A DNA stretch of 64,000 nt from NCBI GenBank assembly GCA_022823235.1, contig JAJDXO010000039.1:1-64000 (forward strand), read 5' to 3'. The stretch comes from Rhodospirillales bacterium (GTDB lineage: Bacteria > Pseudomonadota > Alphaproteobacteria > Rhodospirillales > UBA2165). The notes under the pieces are model-generated. The model was not told the origin of the DNA. It saw only the letters and a program-made list of their open reading frames with translations, and did no database searches. Below are positions 27,648 through 39,221 of this stretch, piece by piece. A program made the translations under genes and the position numbers. Numbering within the stretch: position 1 is the first letter of the stretch; the number at the start of each line of letters is the position of its first letter.

Positions 27648-27723
27648 GGGCGGTTAGCTCAGCTGGGAGAGCACCTCGTTTACACCGAGGGGGTCGGCGG
27701 TTCGATCCCGTCACCGCCCACCA
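27648..27723 (+). tRNA. tRNA-Val (anticodon TAC)
   Basis: 76-nt tRNA. The acceptor stem GGGCGGT (27648-27654) pairs with ACCGCCC (27713-27719), followed by A and an encoded CCA. The anticodon stem CCTCG/CGAGG holds the loop TTTACAC, giving UAC, which reads GUA valine codons. The T loop GTTCGATCC is present. Confidence 0.97.
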
Positions 27724-27807
27724 TTTTCGATTTGCGTACCCTGTTTTCGCTCCATATGTCGCCTGAAATCAGCGGCCGAAGATCAAACCCAAAACTCGGG
27801 CGGGTAT

Positions 27808-27823
27808 CGGGGCGCAAGCCCCG
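27808..27823. repeat. GC hairpin with GCAA tetraloop between tRNA-Val and tRNA-Asp
   Basis: CGGGGC (27808-27813) and GCCCCG (27818-27823) close a GCAA tetraloop. It lies 84 bases after tRNA-Val. No T-run follows directly, so a terminator is possible but not shown. The rest of the 185-base gap holds only the tRNA-Asp promoter. Confidence 0.45.
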
Positions 27824-27854
27824 GAATCCCTTGGTTTGTGCTGGGGAAGATCGC

Positions 27855-27883
27855 TTGACACCTGTCAGGCCGTGGATTACCAA
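27855..27883 (+). promoter_or_regulatory. Candidate promoter of tRNA-Asp
   Basis: A consensus TTGACA (27855-27860) is followed after 17 bases by TACCAA (27878-27883), 25 bases before the mature tRNA-Asp 5' end. The -35 is perfect and the -10 is weak. Confidence 0.5.
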
Positions 27884-27908
27884 AGCCCTCGCGGGCGACC
27901 CTTCGTTT

Positions 27909-27985
<77 letters not shown>

Positions 27986-28084
27986 CTTCCGGTCCGTGAT
28001 CGGCTCCAAATTCGGCTCTGGTCATGACCGCGAACGGCGCGGAGCAGGCCAGAGCGGTGATGGGAATACAGTGAAGGCCGTGCG

Positions 28085-28450
28085 ATGAACGACTTGCTTC
28101 TCCAGTATCTTCCTATCCTCATATTCCTCGGCATCGCGGGCGGCCTGGCGACGGTCATCATCATCGCCTCGCTGATCATCGCGCCCCAGCGGCCGGATCC
28201 CGAAAAGCTCTCGGCCTACGAATGCGGTTTCGAAGCTTTCGAGGATGCGCGGACCAAGTTTGATGTCCGATTCTATTTGGTCGCCATTCTATTCATTATC
28301 TTCGACCTCGAGGTCGCATTCCTGTTTCCGTGGGCGGTATCGTTGGGCGAAATCGGCGTTTTCGGTTTCTGGTCGATGGTCGTGTTTCTGGGAATTCTGA
28401 CCGTCGGATTCGTCTATGAATGGAGAAAGGGAGCTCTCGAATGGGAGTAG
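28085..28450 (+). CDS. nuoA: NADH-quinone oxidoreductase subunit A
   Basis: Small membrane subunit of complex I (121 aa) with three hydrophobic segments (about 8-31, 60-82 and 88-110). It carries the conserved PYECGFE-like motif as [15 protein letters not shown], followed by [25 protein letters not shown], the family hallmark. It starts the 14-gene nuo operon. No clear terminator separates it from tRNA-Asp, so either read-through or an unrecognised promoter in the 99-base gap drives it. Its last bases overlap the nuoB start. Confidence 0.96.
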   Translation: MNDLLLQYLPILIFLGIAGGLATVIIIASLIIAPQRPDPEKLSAYECGFEAFEDARTKFDVRFYLVAILFIIFDLEVAFLFPWAVSLGEIGVFGFWSMVVFLGILTVGFVYEWRKGALEWE

Positions 28451-28980
28451 ACACAACCCCGTCTCCAGTTCCGCCCGGCGCTGAGCAGGATGTGATTCTG
28501 CGCAATGTGACGGAGTCCCTGGTCGATAAGGGATTTGTGGTCGCCAATCTGGATAAGCTGGTCAACTGGGCGCGCACCGGTTCACTGTGGCCGATGACCT
28601 TCGGGCTGGCCTGCTGCGCCGTCGAGATGATGCACGCCTATGTCAGCCGGTATGATCTTGACCGGTTTGGCGTGGTGCCGCGTCCGAGTCCCCGGCAATC
28701 CGACGTGATCATCGTCGCCGGGACGCTGACCAACAAGATGGCGCCCGCGTTCCGCAAGGTATACGACCAAATGGCCGAGCCCCGTTACGTGATCTCCATG
28801 GGTTCCTGCGCCAACGGCGGCGGGTATTACCACTATTCCTATTCGGTGGTGCGCGGTTGCGACCGGGTCGTACCGGTGGATGTTTACGTCCCCGGCTGTC
28901 CGCCCACGGCCGAGGCTCTGGTCTACGGTATTCTTCAACTCCAGAGAAAGATTCGCCGAACCGGCACGCTGATGCGCTAG
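28441..28980 (+). CDS. nuoB: NADH-quinone oxidoreductase subunit B
   Basis: Peripheral-arm subunit carrying [4Fe-4S] cluster N2, the last electron carrier before quinone (179 aa). The ligands appear as the tandem cysteines of [10 protein letters not shown] plus the cysteines of GSCANGGG and [14 protein letters not shown] 28441 is chosen because AAGGGAG sits 7 bases upstream and it overlaps the nuoA stop; the frame is open 7 codons earlier without need. The N-terminus is a short variable extension before [15 protein letters not shown]. Confidence 0.96.
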   Translation: MGVDTTPSPVPPGAEQDVILRNVTESLVDKGFVVANLDKLVNWARTGSLWPMTFGLACCAVEMMHAYVSRYDLDRFGVVPRPSPRQSDVIIVAGTLTNKMAPAFRKVYDQMAEPRYVISMGSCANGGGYYHYSYSVVRGCDRVVPVDVYVPGCPPTAEALVYGILQLQRKIRRTGTLMR

Positions 28981-29012
28981 CCGGACGGATCACAACGAGA
29001 GTTCAAGCCCGC

Positions 29013-29654
29013 ATGGCGGATCCCCAACCCGTTCAAGACATCGGCGAGTATGTCTCCGGCGCCCTGGAGGGCGCGATCACGTCCAGTGAGGTTGCGGGCG
29101 GCGAACTCACCGTCCACGCGAACCGCGATGATATCGTCCGGGTGCTTACCTTCCTGAGGGATGACGTTCTCTGTCAGTTCAAAATATTGCTGGACGTCTG
29201 CGGGGTCGATTATCCCGAGCGGACGAAGCGGTTTGACGTCGTCTATCATTTGTTGAGCCTGACCCAGAATGCGCGCATTCGGGTCAAGGTGACCACGGAC
29301 GAAGACACCCCGGTACCGTCCGTAACGTCGGTCTTCAATGCCGCCAACTGGTGGGAGCGGGAAGCGTGGGATCTTTACGGCATCTTTTTTGCCGAGCATC
29401 CCGACTTGCGCCGTATTTTGACCGATTATGGTTTCGAGGGGCACCCGCTCCGTAAGGACTTCCCGCTCACCGGCTACGTCGAGGTCCGTTACGACGACGC
29501 CCAAAAGCGGGTCGTCTACGAACCGGTCAACTTGACCCAGGAGTTCCGCAACTTCGATTTCCTGAGCCCCTGGGAAGGCATACAGCAGCAACTGCCCGGT
29601 GACGAGAAGGCGACCGTCGACGAGGAGACGGAAGAGGCGGGTGAGGAAAGCTGA
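29013..29654 (+). CDS. nuoC: NADH-quinone oxidoreductase subunit C
   Basis: 30-kDa-type peripheral subunit next to NuoD (213 aa). Conserved stretches are [21 protein letters not shown], the signature [39 protein letters not shown], and [12 protein letters not shown] near the end. nuoC and nuoD are separate genes, as in other alphaproteobacteria and unlike the fused E. coli form. ATG 29013 (MADPQPV) is used; a long upstream open stretch merely overlaps nuoB. The stop shares one base with the nuoD start (TGATG). Confidence 0.95.
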   Translation: MADPQPVQDIGEYVSGALEGAITSSEVAGGELTVHANRDDIVRVLTFLRDDVLCQFKILLDVCGVDYPERTKRFDVVYHLLSLTQNARIRVKVTTDEDTPVPSVTSVFNAANWWEREAWDLYGIFFAEHPDLRRILTDYGFEGHPLRKDFPLTGYVEVRYDDAQKRVVYEPVNLTQEFRNFDFLSPWEGIQQQLPGDEKATVDEETEEAGEES

Positions 29655-30832
29655 TGCCGGATACGAATATCAAGAACCTCACCATGAATTTCGGACCACA
29701 GCATCCCGCGGCCCACGGTGTGCTGCGGCTGGTTCTCGAAATGGACGGTGAGATCATCGACCGTGCCGACCCCCACATCGGTCTCCTCCATCGGGGAACG
29801 GAGAAGCTGATCGAGTACAAGAGCTATCTTCAGGCGGTGCCGTACTTCGACCGCCTCGACTACGTTGCGCCCCAGAACCAGGAGCATGCCTTTGCGCTCG
29901 CCGTGGAGAGGCTGGCCGGTATCGAGGTCCCGCCGCGGGGACAATATGTTCGGGTGCTCTATGCCGAGATCGGCCGCATCCTCAACCACATCCTCAATAT
30001 TACCGCGTACGCGATGGATGTGGGCGCCATGACGCCCATGCTATGGGCGTTCGAGGAACGGGAAAAGCTGATGGAGTACTGCGAGCGCGCGAGCGGCGCG
30101 CGGCTCCATATGGCGTATTTCCGCCCCGGCGGCGTAGCAGCCGACATTCCGGACAGTCTGGTGGACGACATTGCCGCCTGGTGCGAAACCTACCCGGCGA
30201 TGATCGATGACCTGGAATCGTTGCTGACGAAAAACCGGATTTTCAAGCAGCGGACGGTCGACATCGGCGTGATGACGGCGGAGCAGTGCTTCGACTGGGG
30301 CTTCACCGGACCCAATCTCCGGGCGTCGGGCGTGCCGTGGGATCTCCGCCGGGCGCAACCTTATGACGTTTACGACAAGCTGGATTTTGAAATTCCCGTC
30401 GGCAAGCACGGTGACTGCTATGACCGGTATCTGGTCCGCATGTACGAGATGCGGGAGTCGGTCAAAATCATGAAGCAGTGCATCGAGCAGATGCCGGCGG
30501 GACCGGTAAAGTCGGCCGACGGCAAATTCGCCCCGCCGCCCCGCGACGAAATGAAGCGCTCCATGGAGGCGCTGATTCATCATTTCAAGCTCTACACCGA
30601 GGGCTACCGCGTGCCGGAAGGCGAGACATACGCCGCCGTCGAAGCCCCGAAGGGTGAGTTTGCGGTCTATTTGGTTTCGGACGGCACCAACCGCCCCTAC
30701 CGGTGCAAGATCAGGGCGCCGGGATTTGCCCACCTTCAGGCCATGGACGTGATGAGCAAGGGACACATGCTGGCTGATGTGGTGGCGAATATAGGCTCGC
30801 TGGATATCGTATTCGGGGAGATCGATCGATGA
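29654..30832 (+). CDS. nuoD: NADH-quinone oxidoreductase subunit D
   Basis: 49-kDa subunit forming much of the quinone pocket (392 aa, family length). It begins [25 protein letters not shown], containing the conserved GPQHPAAHG loop with the quinone-contacting His. [28 protein letters not shown] and the C-terminal [35 protein letters not shown] are invariant family segments. It overlaps both neighbours (TGATG with nuoC, ATGA with nuoE). Confidence 0.97.
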   Translation: MPDTNIKNLTMNFGPQHPAAHGVLRLVLEMDGEIIDRADPHIGLLHRGTEKLIEYKSYLQAVPYFDRLDYVAPQNQEHAFALAVERLAGIEVPPRGQYVRVLYAEIGRILNHILNITAYAMDVGAMTPMLWAFEEREKLMEYCERASGARLHMAYFRPGGVAADIPDSLVDDIAAWCETYPAMIDDLESLLTKNRIFKQRTVDIGVMTAEQCFDWGFTGPNLRASGVPWDLRRAQPYDVYDKLDFEIPVGKHGDCYDRYLVRMYEMRESVKIMKQCIEQMPAGPVKSADGKFAPPPRDEMKRSMEALIHHFKLYTEGYRVPEGETYAAVEAPKGEFAVYLVSDGTNRPYRCKIRAPGFAHLQAMDVMSKGHMLADVVANIGSLDIVFGEIDR

Positions 30833-31452
30833 GCGCGCCGCGCGGCACCCCGCCCGATATTCCTCAACCCGAAAGCTTCGCGTTCAATCCCGAGGTGCTG
30901 GAGGCCGCCGAGACCATCATCGCCAAGTATCCCGAAGGGCGTCAGGCGAGCGCGGTCTTGCCGTTACTGGACCTTGCGCAACGTCAACATGACGGTTGGC
31001 TGCCCCAGGCCGCGATGACTTATGTCGCCGAGATGCTCGATATGGCCCCCATCCGGGTCTACGAGGTGGCGACCTTCTACACCATGTACAATTTGTCGCC
31101 GGTCGGTGAGAACCACGTACAGGTATGCACCAACCTGCCGTGCTGGCTCCGGGGATCGAGCCGGGTCGTCGAGACCTGCGAGCGGGTACTGGGGATCGGC
31201 GTGGGCGAGACCACCGAAGACGGCAAATTCACCCTGACCGAGGTCGAATGCCTGGGCGCCTGCGTCAATGCGCCTATGATTCAGATCAACGACGACTATT
31301 ACGAAGATCTCGACGCTTCCAGCACCGAAACCATTCTGACCGAACTGAAATCGGGCGAGACGCCCAAGACCGGTTCGCGGATCGGACGCCGCAGTTGCGA
31401 GCCGATTGGGGGGCTGACGTCTCTCACCGGAGACAGGGAGGCCGGCGACTGA
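30829..31452 (+). CDS. nuoE: NADH-quinone oxidoreductase subunit E
   Basis: 24-kDa thioredoxin-like subunit with [2Fe-2S] cluster N1a (207 aa). The four cysteine ligands appear in [12 protein letters not shown] and [11 protein letters not shown]. The N-terminal helical part has [20 protein letters not shown]. The C-terminal ~40 residues ([19 protein letters not shown]) form the variable alphaproteobacterial tail. It starts within the nuoD stop (ATGA) and ends in TGATG with nuoF, indicating translational coupling. Confidence 0.95.
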   Translation: MSAPRGTPPDIPQPESFAFNPEVLEAAETIIAKYPEGRQASAVLPLLDLAQRQHDGWLPQAAMTYVAEMLDMAPIRVYEVATFYTMYNLSPVGENHVQVCTNLPCWLRGSSRVVETCERVLGIGVGETTEDGKFTLTEVECLGACVNAPMIQINDDYYEDLDASSTETILTELKSGETPKTGSRIGRRSCEPIGGLTSLTGDREAGD

Positions 31453-32738
31453 TGCTGCAGGATCAGGATCGCATCTTCACCAATATCTACGGGTTCAACG
31501 ACCCGTTCCTCGCCGGCGCCCGTTCGCGGGGCGATTGGGACGGCACCAAGGATATCCTCGCCAAGGGCCGTGAATGGATCGTCGAGGAGATCAAGAGTTC
31601 GGGTCTTCGCGGCCGTGGCGGCGCCGGATTCGGTACGGGCCTCAAATGGTCGTTCATGCCCAAGGAAAGTGACGGGCGGCCCCACTACCTCGTGGTCAAC
31701 GCGGACGAAGGCGAACCCGGCACCTGCAAGGACCGGGAAATCATGCGCCATGATCCGCACAAGCTGATCGAGGGGTGCTTGCTCGCCGGCTTTGGTATGG
31801 GCGCACACGCCGCCTACATCTATGTGCGCGGCGAGTTCTACCGGGAGACCGAAGCCCTGCAGCGGGTTGTCGATGAGGCCTATGACGCCGGCCTGCTGGG
31901 CGATGACGCCTGCGGCTCGGGGTGGAAGATGGACGTCCATGTCCACCGGGGGGCGGGAGCCTACATTTGCGGAGAGGAAACCGCGCTTATCGAGAGCCTC
32001 GAAGGAAAAAAGGGCCAGCCCCGGTTGAAGCCGCCGTTTCCCGCCAATGCCGGCCTGTATGGCTGCCCGACGACGGTAAACAACGTCGAGTCCATCGCGG
32101 TGGCGCCGGAGATTCTCCGCCGCGGCGCGGATTGGTTTGCCGGTTTCGGACGCCAAAACAATACCGGCACCAAGCTCTTCAATATCTCCGGCCACGTGGA
32201 GCACCCGTGCACCGTCGAGGAGGAAATGAGCATCCCGCTGAAGACGCTGATCGAAAAACACGCCGGCGGCGTGCGCGGCGGGTGGGACAATTTGTTGGCC
32301 GTCATCCCGGGCGGCGCATCGGTCCCGGTTATCCCCAAGTCCATCTGCGACAACGTGCTGATGGACTTCGATGCGCTTCGCGAGGTCCAGTCCGGTCTTG
32401 GGACCGCGGCGGTGATGGTGATGGACAGATCCACGGACATCATCCAGGCCATCGCGCGTCTCTCGGCGTTCTACAAGCATGAGAGCTGCGGCCAATGCAC
32501 ACCCTGCCGGGAAGGCACGGGCTGGATGATGCGGGTGATGAACCGGATGGTGGCCGGTGACGCTTCCCTCGAGGAGATCGATATCCTCGAGGAAGTGACG
32601 CGGCAGGTCGAAGGACACACCATCTGCGCACTCGGAGACGCGGCGGCCTGGCCGATCCAGGGCCTGATCCGCCATTTCCGGGACGAGATTGAAGACCGGA
32701 TTCGGAAGCGCGGCGGTGCCGCGCAGGCGGCGGAGTAG
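31452..32738 (+). CDS. nuoF: NADH-quinone oxidoreductase subunit F
   Basis: 51-kDa NADH-binding subunit with FMN and cluster N3 (428 aa). The NADH/FMN glycine-rich segments are [15 protein letters not shown] and [15 protein letters not shown]; the 4Fe-4S site is [15 protein letters not shown] with the fourth cysteine in [10 protein letters not shown] 31452 shares a base with the nuoE stop; the open frame upstream only overlaps nuoE in another phase. It is 3 bases ahead of nuoG. Confidence 0.97.
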   Translation: MLQDQDRIFTNIYGFNDPFLAGARSRGDWDGTKDILAKGREWIVEEIKSSGLRGRGGAGFGTGLKWSFMPKESDGRPHYLVVNADEGEPGTCKDREIMRHDPHKLIEGCLLAGFGMGAHAAYIYVRGEFYRETEALQRVVDEAYDAGLLGDDACGSGWKMDVHVHRGAGAYICGEETALIESLEGKKGQPRLKPPFPANAGLYGCPTTVNNVESIAVAPEILRRGADWFAGFGRQNNTGTKLFNISGHVEHPCTVEEEMSIPLKTLIEKHAGGVRGGWDNLLAVIPGGASVPVIPKSICDNVLMDFDALREVQSGLGTAAVMVMDRSTDIIQAIARLSAFYKHESCGQCTPCREGTGWMMRVMNRMVAGDASLEEIDILEEVTRQVEGHTICALGDAAAWPIQGLIRHFRDEIEDRIRKRGGAAQAAE

Positions 32739-32741
32739 GGC

Positions 32742-34808
32742 ATGCCGACACTGATCATCGACGGCGAAGAGATTGAGGTCGAAGCCGGCCTGACGGTGCT
32801 TCAGGCTTGCGAGTTCGCCGGCAAGGAGATTCCGCGCTTCTGCTATCACGAGCGGTTGTCGGTGGCGGGGAATTGCCGTATGTGCCTGGTCGAGGTTTCT
32901 CCCGGACCGCCGAAGCCGGCCGCGTCCTGCGCAATGCCGGTGGCCGACGGGATGGAAGTCAAAACCGATAGCGACATGGTTCGGAAAGCGCGTCAGGGCG
33001 TGATGGAATTCCTGCTGATCAACCATCCGCTGGACTGCCCGATCTGTGACCAGGGCGGCGAGTGCGATCTCCAGGATCAGGCCATGGCCTACGGCAACGA
33101 CGGATCGCGCTTCCTGGAAAACAAACGCGCCGTCGAGGACAAAGACCTCGGGCCGCTGATCAAGACCATCATGACCCGGTGCATCCACTGCACCCGCTGT
33201 ATCCGGTTCGCGACCGAGGTTGCCGGTGTACCGGAACTTGGCGCCACGGGGCGCGGGGAAAACATGGAGGTCGGCACCTACGTCGAGAAGGCGCTGTCGT
33301 CGGAACTGTCGGGCAATATGATCGATCTGTGTCCGGTCGGTGCGCTGACGTCCAAGCCCTACGCTTTCACCGCGCGGTCATGGGAGTTGAAGAAGACCGA
33401 GAGCATCGACGTCCTGGATGCGGTCGGCAGCAATATCCGGGTCGATACCCGCGGCCCGGAGGTGATGCGGATCCTGCCCCGCAACAACGACGGCGTGAAC
33501 GAGGAATGGATTTCCGACAAGGCGCGCTTTGCCTGCGACGGCCTCCGCCGTCAGCGCCTGGACAAACCCTATCTCCGCAAGGACGGCAAACTCCAACCCG
33601 TCGGGTGGCCGGAAGCCCTGTCGGTCGTCGGCCAAAAGCTTGCCGGCACTTCCGGTGACAAGATTGCGGCGATCGCCGGCGACCTCGCCGATGCGGAGGC
33701 GATGCTGACCCTCAAGGAGTTGATGGACTCGCTCGTTTCACCCAACATCGATTGCCGGCAGGACGGTACCCAGATCGGGGAAGGCCCCCGCGCCGCTTAT
33801 CTGTTCAATTCGACCATCGACGGCATAGAGGATGCGGACGCGCTGCTGATTGTCGGGTCCAACCCGCGCTTGGAAGCGCCGGTCCTCAACGCGCGAATTC
33901 GCAAGCGCTATCTGATGGGCGGATTTCCCGTCGGCCTGATCGGCGAAAACGCCGATCTGACCTACAAGGCCGAGCACCTCGGCGCAGGTCCCGATACCTT
34001 GCAGGCACTGATCGACGGCTCCATCCGGTTCGCCGAGGTGATGAAGGGCGCCGAGCGGCCCATGATTATCGTCGGCACCGGCGCGTTGGCGCGGCCCGAC
34101 GGCCCCGCAATCCTCGCCCAGTCACGCAGACTTGCCGAAACAGTGGATGCGGTGTCCGGTGATTGGAACGGGTTCAACGTATTGCAGCGCGCCGCGTCCC
34201 GGATCGCGGGCTTGGACATCGGTTTCCGTCCCGGTGACGGCGGCCGGCGGACCAACCGGATCATCGCCGGCGCGGCGAGCGGAGACATCGAGGTCGTCTA
34301 TCTGCTGGGCGCCGATGAAATCGATACATCCGCGCTCGGCAATGCGTTTGTCATTTACCAGGGGCATCACGGCGATGCCGGCGCGCACCGGGCGGACGCC
34401 ATTTTGCCGGGTGCCGCCTACACCGAAAAAGAGGCGACCTACGTCAACGTCGAGGGCCGCGCCCAGCAAACCAAGCTGGCGATTTTCCCGCCCGGTGAAG
34501 CCAAGGAAGACTGGGCGATCATCCGGGCTCTCTCGGAGTCCGCGGGGAAGAAGCTGCCCTACGACTCCCTGGAGCAGGTCCGTGCGCGTCTCGCCGAAAT
34601 TCACCCCGTTTTCGCCGATATCGGCGAGGTGACGCCGGCGGCATGGGAGGCGTTCGGGATCGAGGGCGACATCGAGAGCGCGCCGTTCAGGAACCCGGTC
34701 ACCGACTTCTACCTGACCGATGTGATCAGCCGGGCATCCGAAACCATGGCCGAGTGCACGGCCGCGGCCCGCGGCGGCAATCCGGAGAAGACCGGTACCG
34801 ATGGCTGA
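32742..34808 (+). CDS. nuoG: NADH-quinone oxidoreductase subunit G
   Basis: 75-kDa subunit (688 aa) carrying clusters N1b, N4 and N5. The N-terminal 2Fe-2S ferredoxin domain has [20 protein letters not shown]. The His/Cys site follows in [19 protein letters not shown], and the 4Fe-4S site is [19 protein letters not shown] with [20 protein letters not shown] continuation. The rest is a molybdopterin-oxidoreductase-like domain without cofactor. It overlaps nuoH by 8 bases. Confidence 0.96.
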   Translation: MPTLIIDGEEIEVEAGLTVLQACEFAGKEIPRFCYHERLSVAGNCRMCLVEVSPGPPKPAASCAMPVADGMEVKTDSDMVRKARQGVMEFLLINHPLDCPICDQGGECDLQDQAMAYGNDGSRFLENKRAVEDKDLGPLIKTIMTRCIHCTRCIRFATEVAGVPELGATGRGENMEVGTYVEKALSSELSGNMIDLCPVGALTSKPYAFTARSWELKKTESIDVLDAVGSNIRVDTRGPEVMRILPRNNDGVNEEWISDKARFACDGLRRQRLDKPYLRKDGKLQPVGWPEALSVVGQKLAGTSGDKIAAIAGDLADAEAMLTLKELMDSLVSPNIDCRQDGTQIGEGPRAAYLFNSTIDGIEDADALLIVGSNPRLEAPVLNARIRKRYLMGGFPVGLIGENADLTYKAEHLGAGPDTLQALIDGSIRFAEVMKGAERPMIIVGTGALARPDGPAILAQSRRLAETVDAVSGDWNGFNVLQRAASRIAGLDIGFRPGDGGRRTNRIIAGAASGDIEVVYLLGADEIDTSALGNAFVIYQGHHGDAGAHRADAILPGAAYTEKEATYVNVEGRAQQTKLAIFPPGEAKEDWAIIRALSESAGKKLPYDSLEQVRARLAEIHPVFADIGEVTPAAWEAFGIEGDIESAPFRNPVTDFYLTDVISRASETMAECTAAARGGNPEKTGTDG

Positions 34809-35817
34809 GTTCTGGACAGGTTACGCCTGGCCGGCCATCTGGATCGGTCTACAAGTGGTGGCGATCATCATCCCGCTGCTTCTCTGCGTCGCCTATCTCG
34901 TCTATGCCGAACGCAAGGTGATCGCGGCCATTCACCTGCGCCGCGGCCCCAATGTGGTGGGCCCCTACGGATTATTGCAGCCCATCGCCGACGGGTTGAA
35001 GCTGTTCTTCAAGGAGACGGTCATTCCGACCGGCGCCAACCGGGGCGTCTTCATCATTGCGCCGGTGCTGACCTTCACCCTCGCGCTGATTGCGTGGGCG
35101 GTGATCCCGGTCGGTGACGGCCTGGTGATTGCCGACATCAACGTGGGCATCCTCTACCTGTTCGCCATTTCGTCCCTCGGCGTTTACGGCATCCTGATGG
35201 CCGGGTGGGCGAGCAACTCAAAATACGCGTTCCTCGGCGGGCTCCGCTCCGCGGCGCAGATGGTATCCTACGAAGTCTCCATGGGTTTCATCATCATCAG
35301 CGTGCTCCTGGTCGTGGGTTCGCTGAACCTCTCGGACATCGTCAACGCCCAGCGTCACGTGTGGTTCGTGATCCCGCTGTTCCCGATGGCGGTGATTTTC
35401 TTCGTCTCGACCCTGGCCGAAACCAACCGGCATCCGTTCGATCTGCCGGAGGCGGAGGCGGAACTGGTGTCGGGCTACAACGTCGAATATTCGTCCATGG
35501 CGTTCGCGCTCTTCTTCCTCGGCGAATACGCCAACATGATCCTGATGTCGGCGATGACCACGATCCTGTTCCTCGGGGGTTGGCTGCCGCCGTTCAACGT
35601 GGCGCCATTCACATGGATTCCGGGACCGATCTGGTTTGCGGCGAAGATCGCGTTTTGCCTGTTCATTTTCCTCTGGGTCCGGGCGACGTTCCCGAGGTAC
35701 CGGTACGACCAACTGATGCGCCTGGGCTGGAAGGTGTTCCTGCCCATTTCCCTGGCCGCCGTGGTGATTGTCGGCGGTGTGGTTCTCGCCTTCGATATTC
35801 AGTCGCTGGTGAAGTAG
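34801..35817 (+). CDS. nuoH: NADH-quinone oxidoreductase subunit H
   Basis: Membrane subunit contributing to the quinone chamber (338 aa, about eight helices). Diagnostic segments are [38 protein letters not shown] and [27 protein letters not shown], carrying the charged loop residues of the family. [22 protein letters not shown] is near the C-terminus. The start lies inside the nuoG 3' end, and nuoI follows after 15 bases. Confidence 0.97.
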   Translation: MAEFWTGYAWPAIWIGLQVVAIIIPLLLCVAYLVYAERKVIAAIHLRRGPNVVGPYGLLQPIADGLKLFFKETVIPTGANRGVFIIAPVLTFTLALIAWAVIPVGDGLVIADINVGILYLFAISSLGVYGILMAGWASNSKYAFLGGLRSAAQMVSYEVSMGFIIISVLLVVGSLNLSDIVNAQRHVWFVIPLFPMAVIFFVSTLAETNRHPFDLPEAEAELVSGYNVEYSSMAFALFFLGEYANMILMSAMTTILFLGGWLPPFNVAPFTWIPGPIWFAAKIAFCLFIFLWVRATFPRYRYDQLMRLGWKVFLPISLAAVVIVGGVVLAFDIQSLVK

Positions 35818-35832
35818 GGAAGGAGACGGAAA

Positions 35833-36321
35833 ATGGGACTTCTTGACCGCAGCGCCCGCACCATCTTCTGGGCGGAGCTGGTTTCCGGCATGGCACTGAC
35901 CTTGAAGTATTTCTTCAAGCCCAAGGTGACCCTCAACTATCCGTACGAAAAGGGCCCGCTGAGCCCGCGCTTCCGGGGCGAACATGCGCTGCGCCGCTAT
36001 CCGAACGGCGAAGAGCGCTGCATCGCCTGCAAGCTGTGCGAAGCGATCTGCCCGGCCCAGGCGATCACCATCGAGGCGGAGCCCCGGGACGACGGCAGCC
36101 GCCGGACGACCCGCTACGACATCGATATGGTCAAGTGCATCTATTGCGGCTTCTGCGAGGAAGCCTGTCCGGTGGATGCCATCGTCGAAGGCCCCAATTT
36201 CGAATTTGCCGCGGAAACCCGCGAGGAGCTGCTTTATGACAAGGACAAGCTTCTCGCCAACGGGGACCGGTGGGAGACGGAGCTTGCAGCCCGTCTCGAA
36301 GTCGACGCCCCCTACAGATAA
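35833..36321 (+). CDS. nuoI: NADH-quinone oxidoreductase subunit I
   Basis: Ferredoxin-type subunit (162 aa) holding clusters N6a and N6b between NuoG and NuoB. Two complete 4Fe-4S motifs are visible: [16 protein letters not shown] and [16 protein letters not shown]. An amphipathic N-terminal segment ([27 protein letters not shown]) matches the alphaproteobacterial/mitochondrial TYKY form. AAGGAGACGG precedes the ATG. Confidence 0.97.
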   Translation: MGLLDRSARTIFWAELVSGMALTLKYFFKPKVTLNYPYEKGPLSPRFRGEHALRRYPNGEERCIACKLCEAICPAQAITIEAEPRDDGSRRTTRYDIDMVKCIYCGFCEEACPVDAIVEGPNFEFAAETREELLYDKDKLLANGDRWETELAARLEVDAPYR

Positions 36322-36333
36322 GGCGAACCGGAC

Positions 36334-36942
36334 GTGATCATCCAGAGCCTCGCCTTCTATCTGTTCTCGATCGTCACGGTCGCGTCCGCGGTCATGGTCA
36401 TCTCGGCCAGGAACCCGGTTCATTCGGTGCTGTTTCTGATCCTCGCCTTCTTCAACTCGGCCGGCTTGTTTGTGCTGCTGGGCGCCGAGTTCCTGGCGAT
36501 GATCCTGGTGGTTGTCTATGTGGGCGCGGTGGCAGTGTTGTTCATGTTCGTGGTGATGATGCTGGACATCAACTTCACGGCGTTGCGCGAGGGCTTTTTG
36601 CAATACTTGCCTCTCGGCGGGCTGATCGGTCTGGTGTTGCTGTTGGAACTCGCGGTCATCCTAGGGGGCTGGATTATCGCGCCGGGTGCCGCCGAGCGGG
36701 CAGCCGCCCCCACGCCCGCCATCGACAGCGTCCACAATACCGAAGCGCTCGGCCAGCTCATCTACACCAACTACATCTACTTCTTCCAGGCGGCCGGCAT
36801 GGTGCTGCTGGTGGCGATGATCGGCGCCATCGTGCTGACCCATCGGACGCGCCCGGGTGTCCGCAAACAGAAGATCAGCGAGCAGGTGGCGCGGGAAGAC
36901 TCGATTGAGATGCGCGACATGCCGTCGGGGGGAGGGATCTGA
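36334..36942 (+). CDS. nuoJ: NADH-quinone oxidoreductase subunit J
   Basis: Five-helix membrane subunit of the proton-pumping arm (202 aa). It starts with GTG 36334 ([22 protein letters not shown]). Conserved [51 protein letters not shown] is present, with the pi-bulge helix glycine in the YVGAVAVLF region. The soluble C-terminus [16 protein letters not shown] is alphaproteobacterial in style. It shares one base with nuoK (TGATG). Confidence 0.95.
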   Translation: MIIQSLAFYLFSIVTVASAVMVISARNPVHSVLFLILAFFNSAGLFVLLGAEFLAMILVVVYVGAVAVLFMFVVMMLDINFTALREGFLQYLPLGGLIGLVLLLELAVILGGWIIAPGAAERAAAPTPAIDSVHNTEALGQLIYTNYIYFFQAAGMVLLVAMIGAIVLTHRTRPGVRKQKISEQVAREDSIEMRDMPSGGGI

Positions 36943-37253
36943 TGTTCGAGATCGGCCTCTCCCACTATCTGACCCTCGCGGCCATCCTGTTCACGCTCGG
37001 AATTTTCGGCATCTTCGTCAACCGGAAGAACGTGATCATCATTTTGATGTCCATCGAACTGATCCTGCTGGCGGTAAACATCAATCTCGTCGCGTTCTCG
37101 GCACACCTGGGCGACCTGGTAGGACAGGTCTTCGCCCTCTTTGTCCTTACGGTTGCGGCGGCCGAAGCGGCAATCGGCCTCGCGATCCTGGTGGTCTATT
37201 TCCGCAACCGCGGCTCCATCGAGGTCGAGGACATCCGGATGATGAGGGGTTAG
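36942..37253 (+). CDS. nuoK: NADH-quinone oxidoreductase subunit K
   Basis: Three-helix antiporter-like subunit homologous to MrpC (103 aa, family length). It contains the conserved membrane glutamates in [17 protein letters not shown] and [18 protein letters not shown]. It starts in the nuoJ stop and ends 6 bases before nuoL. Confidence 0.96.
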   Translation: MFEIGLSHYLTLAAILFTLGIFGIFVNRKNVIIILMSIELILLAVNINLVAFSAHLGDLVGQVFALFVLTVAAAEAAIGLAILVVYFRNRGSIEVEDIRMMRG

Positions 37254-37259
37254 CCCGGC

Positions 37260-39218
37260 ATGTATCTCGCAGCCGTATTCCTTCCCCTCCTTGGCGGCAT
37301 TATTGCCGGTTTGTTGTCGTTCGCGCCCGTCGGCGGCGACAAGGACCGCAAGCACCGGATCGATCGTGCCGGTCAGTTGGTAACGGTCGCCGGCATGCTG
37401 TTGGCCGCCGTCGCCGCACTGTTCACCTTTATCGGGATCGTGGGCGGCGGCAGTACGAACAACGTGGAGATTTTCACCTGGATCGACTCCGGGTCGCTGG
37501 AACTCTCCTGGGAACTTCGCGCGGACGCCCTGGCGGTGGTGATGGTGCTGATGGTCACCGTGGTGTCGTCGATGATCCACATTTACTCCATCGGCTATAT
37601 GTCCCACGACGGCTCGATCCCACGCTTCCAGAGCTATCTCAGCCTGTTCAGCTTCTTCATGCTGATGCTGGTGACCTCCAACAACCTCGTCCAGCTGTTC
37701 TTCGGCTGGGAGGGCGTCGGCTTGATGTCCTATCTGCTGATAGGGTTCTGGTACGACCGGCCGTCGGCCAATGCCGCCGCCATCAAGGCCTTCGTGGTGA
37801 ACCGGGTTGGCGACTTCGGATTTGCCCTCGGAATCTTCGCCACCTTCCTGCTCTTCGACACCATCAATTTCGACACCATCTTCGGGCTCGCCGAACAGAA
37901 AAAGGACGCGACGCTCAACGTCTTCTCCGGCGAGTTCCATGCACTCACCGTCATTTGCCTGCTGCTGTTCGTCGGCGCCATGGGCAAGTCGGCTCAGATC
38001 GGTCTGCACACCTGGCTGCCGGACGCCATGGAGGGTCCGACGCCGGTCTCGGCATTGATCCATGCGGCGACCATGGTGACCGCCGGCGTGTTCATGGTGG
38101 CCCGTCTGTCGCCGCTGTTTGAATATTCCGACGTTGCCCTGACCGTCGTCACCGTCGTCGGCGGAACGACCGCCATATTCGCCGCGACCATCGGCTGCGT
38201 GCAGAACGACATTAAACGGGTGATCGCGTACTCCACCTGCAGCCAGCTCGGCTACATGTTCTTTGCGCTCGGCGTATCGGCCTACTCAGCCGGCATTTTC
38301 CACCTGATCACCCACGCTTTTTTCAAAGCGCTGCTGTTCCTCGGCTCCGGCTCGGTGATCCACGCCATGTCGGACGAGCAGGACATGCGGAAAATGGGCG
38401 GGCTCTACAGGTTGATCCCGGTTACCTACGTGATGATGTGGATCGGCAGTTTGGCGCTCGCCGGCATATGGCCGTTCGCCGGATTCTTCTCCAAGGATAT
38501 CGTCCTCGAGGCAGCGTGGGGCGCGCATACTTTTGTGGGTCAGTACGCGTTCTGGGTCGGGATATTGGCGGCCTTCCTGACGGCCTTCTATTCATGGCGG
38601 CTCTTGCTGATGACCTTCCACGGCGAGCCCAGGGCGGACGAAGTCACCATGGCGCACGTCCACGAATCGCCCAAGGTCATGCTGATCCCGTTGGCGGTAT
38701 TGGCCATCGGCGCCATCTTCGCCGGCTGGCTCGGCTTCGATTGGTTCGTCGGCGAAAAGACCGTGGAGTTCTGGGGCAACTCGATTTTCGTTCTCGAGAG
38801 CCACAAGGCGCTCGAAAACGCGCACCATTCACCGCTGTGGGTCAAGTTCCTGCCGCTCGTCGTCGGTATCCTGGGGATCGCCCTGGCCTACCTGATGTAC
38901 ATGTTCGCCCCCGGCCTGCCGCATGCCCTGGCCTCCGGTTTCCAGCGGACTCACCGGTTCCTGCTCAACAAGTGGTACTTCGACGAGCTCTACGACCGGA
39001 TATTCGTCAAGCCCTGTTTCTCGCTGGGCCGCGGTTTCTGGAAGGCCGGTGACGGTCAGCTGATCGATGGGGTCGGCCCCGACGGCGTGGCGGCCACGGT
39101 GCTGAACCTCGCGCGACGCGCCGGTGCTCTCCAGAGCGGCTTCCTGTATCACTATGCGTTCGCCATGCTGCTGGGCGTCGCCGCCCTGGTGAGCTGGTTC
39201 CTGGTGACGGGAGGGTAG
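37260..39218 (+). CDS. nuoL: NADH-quinone oxidoreductase subunit L
   Basis: Largest proton-pumping antiporter-like subunit (652 aa). Key features are the conserved glutamate in FFGWEGVGLMSYLLIGFWY, HTWLPDAMEGPTPVSALIHAATMVTAGVFMVAR with its broken helix, and ITHAFFKALLFLGSGSVIHA. The long lateral-helix region and final helix occupy the C-terminal ~150 residues (FLLNKWYFDELYDRIFVKP). It sits 3 bases before nuoM. Confidence 0.97.
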   Translation: MYLAAVFLPLLGGIIAGLLSFAPVGGDKDRKHRIDRAGQLVTVAGMLLAAVAALFTFIGIVGGGSTNNVEIFTWIDSGSLELSWELRADALAVVMVLMVTVVSSMIHIYSIGYMSHDGSIPRFQSYLSLFSFFMLMLVTSNNLVQLFFGWEGVGLMSYLLIGFWYDRPSANAAAIKAFVVNRVGDFGFALGIFATFLLFDTINFDTIFGLAEQKKDATLNVFSGEFHALTVICLLLFVGAMGKSAQIGLHTWLPDAMEGPTPVSALIHAATMVTAGVFMVARLSPLFEYSDVALTVVTVVGGTTAIFAATIGCVQNDIKRVIAYSTCSQLGYMFFALGVSAYSAGIFHLITHAFFKALLFLGSGSVIHAMSDEQDMRKMGGLYRLIPVTYVMMWIGSLALAGIWPFAGFFSKDIVLEAAWGAHTFVGQYAFWVGILAAFLTAFYSWRLLLMTFHGEPRADEVTMAHVHESPKVMLIPLAVLAIGAIFAGWLGFDWFVGEKTVEFWGNSIFVLESHKALENAHHSPLWVKFLPLVVGILGIALAYLMYMFAPGLPHALASGFQRTHRFLLNKWYFDELYDRIFVKPCFSLGRGFWKAGDGQLIDGVGPDGVAATVLNLARRAGALQSGFLYHYAFAMLLGVAALVSWFLVTGG

Positions 39219-39221
39219 GGC

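Noticed and set aside
31299..33188. Minus-strand open frame opposite nuoE, nuoF and nuoG
   Set aside because: It spans three well-defined complex I genes on the other strand and shows no recognisable domain.
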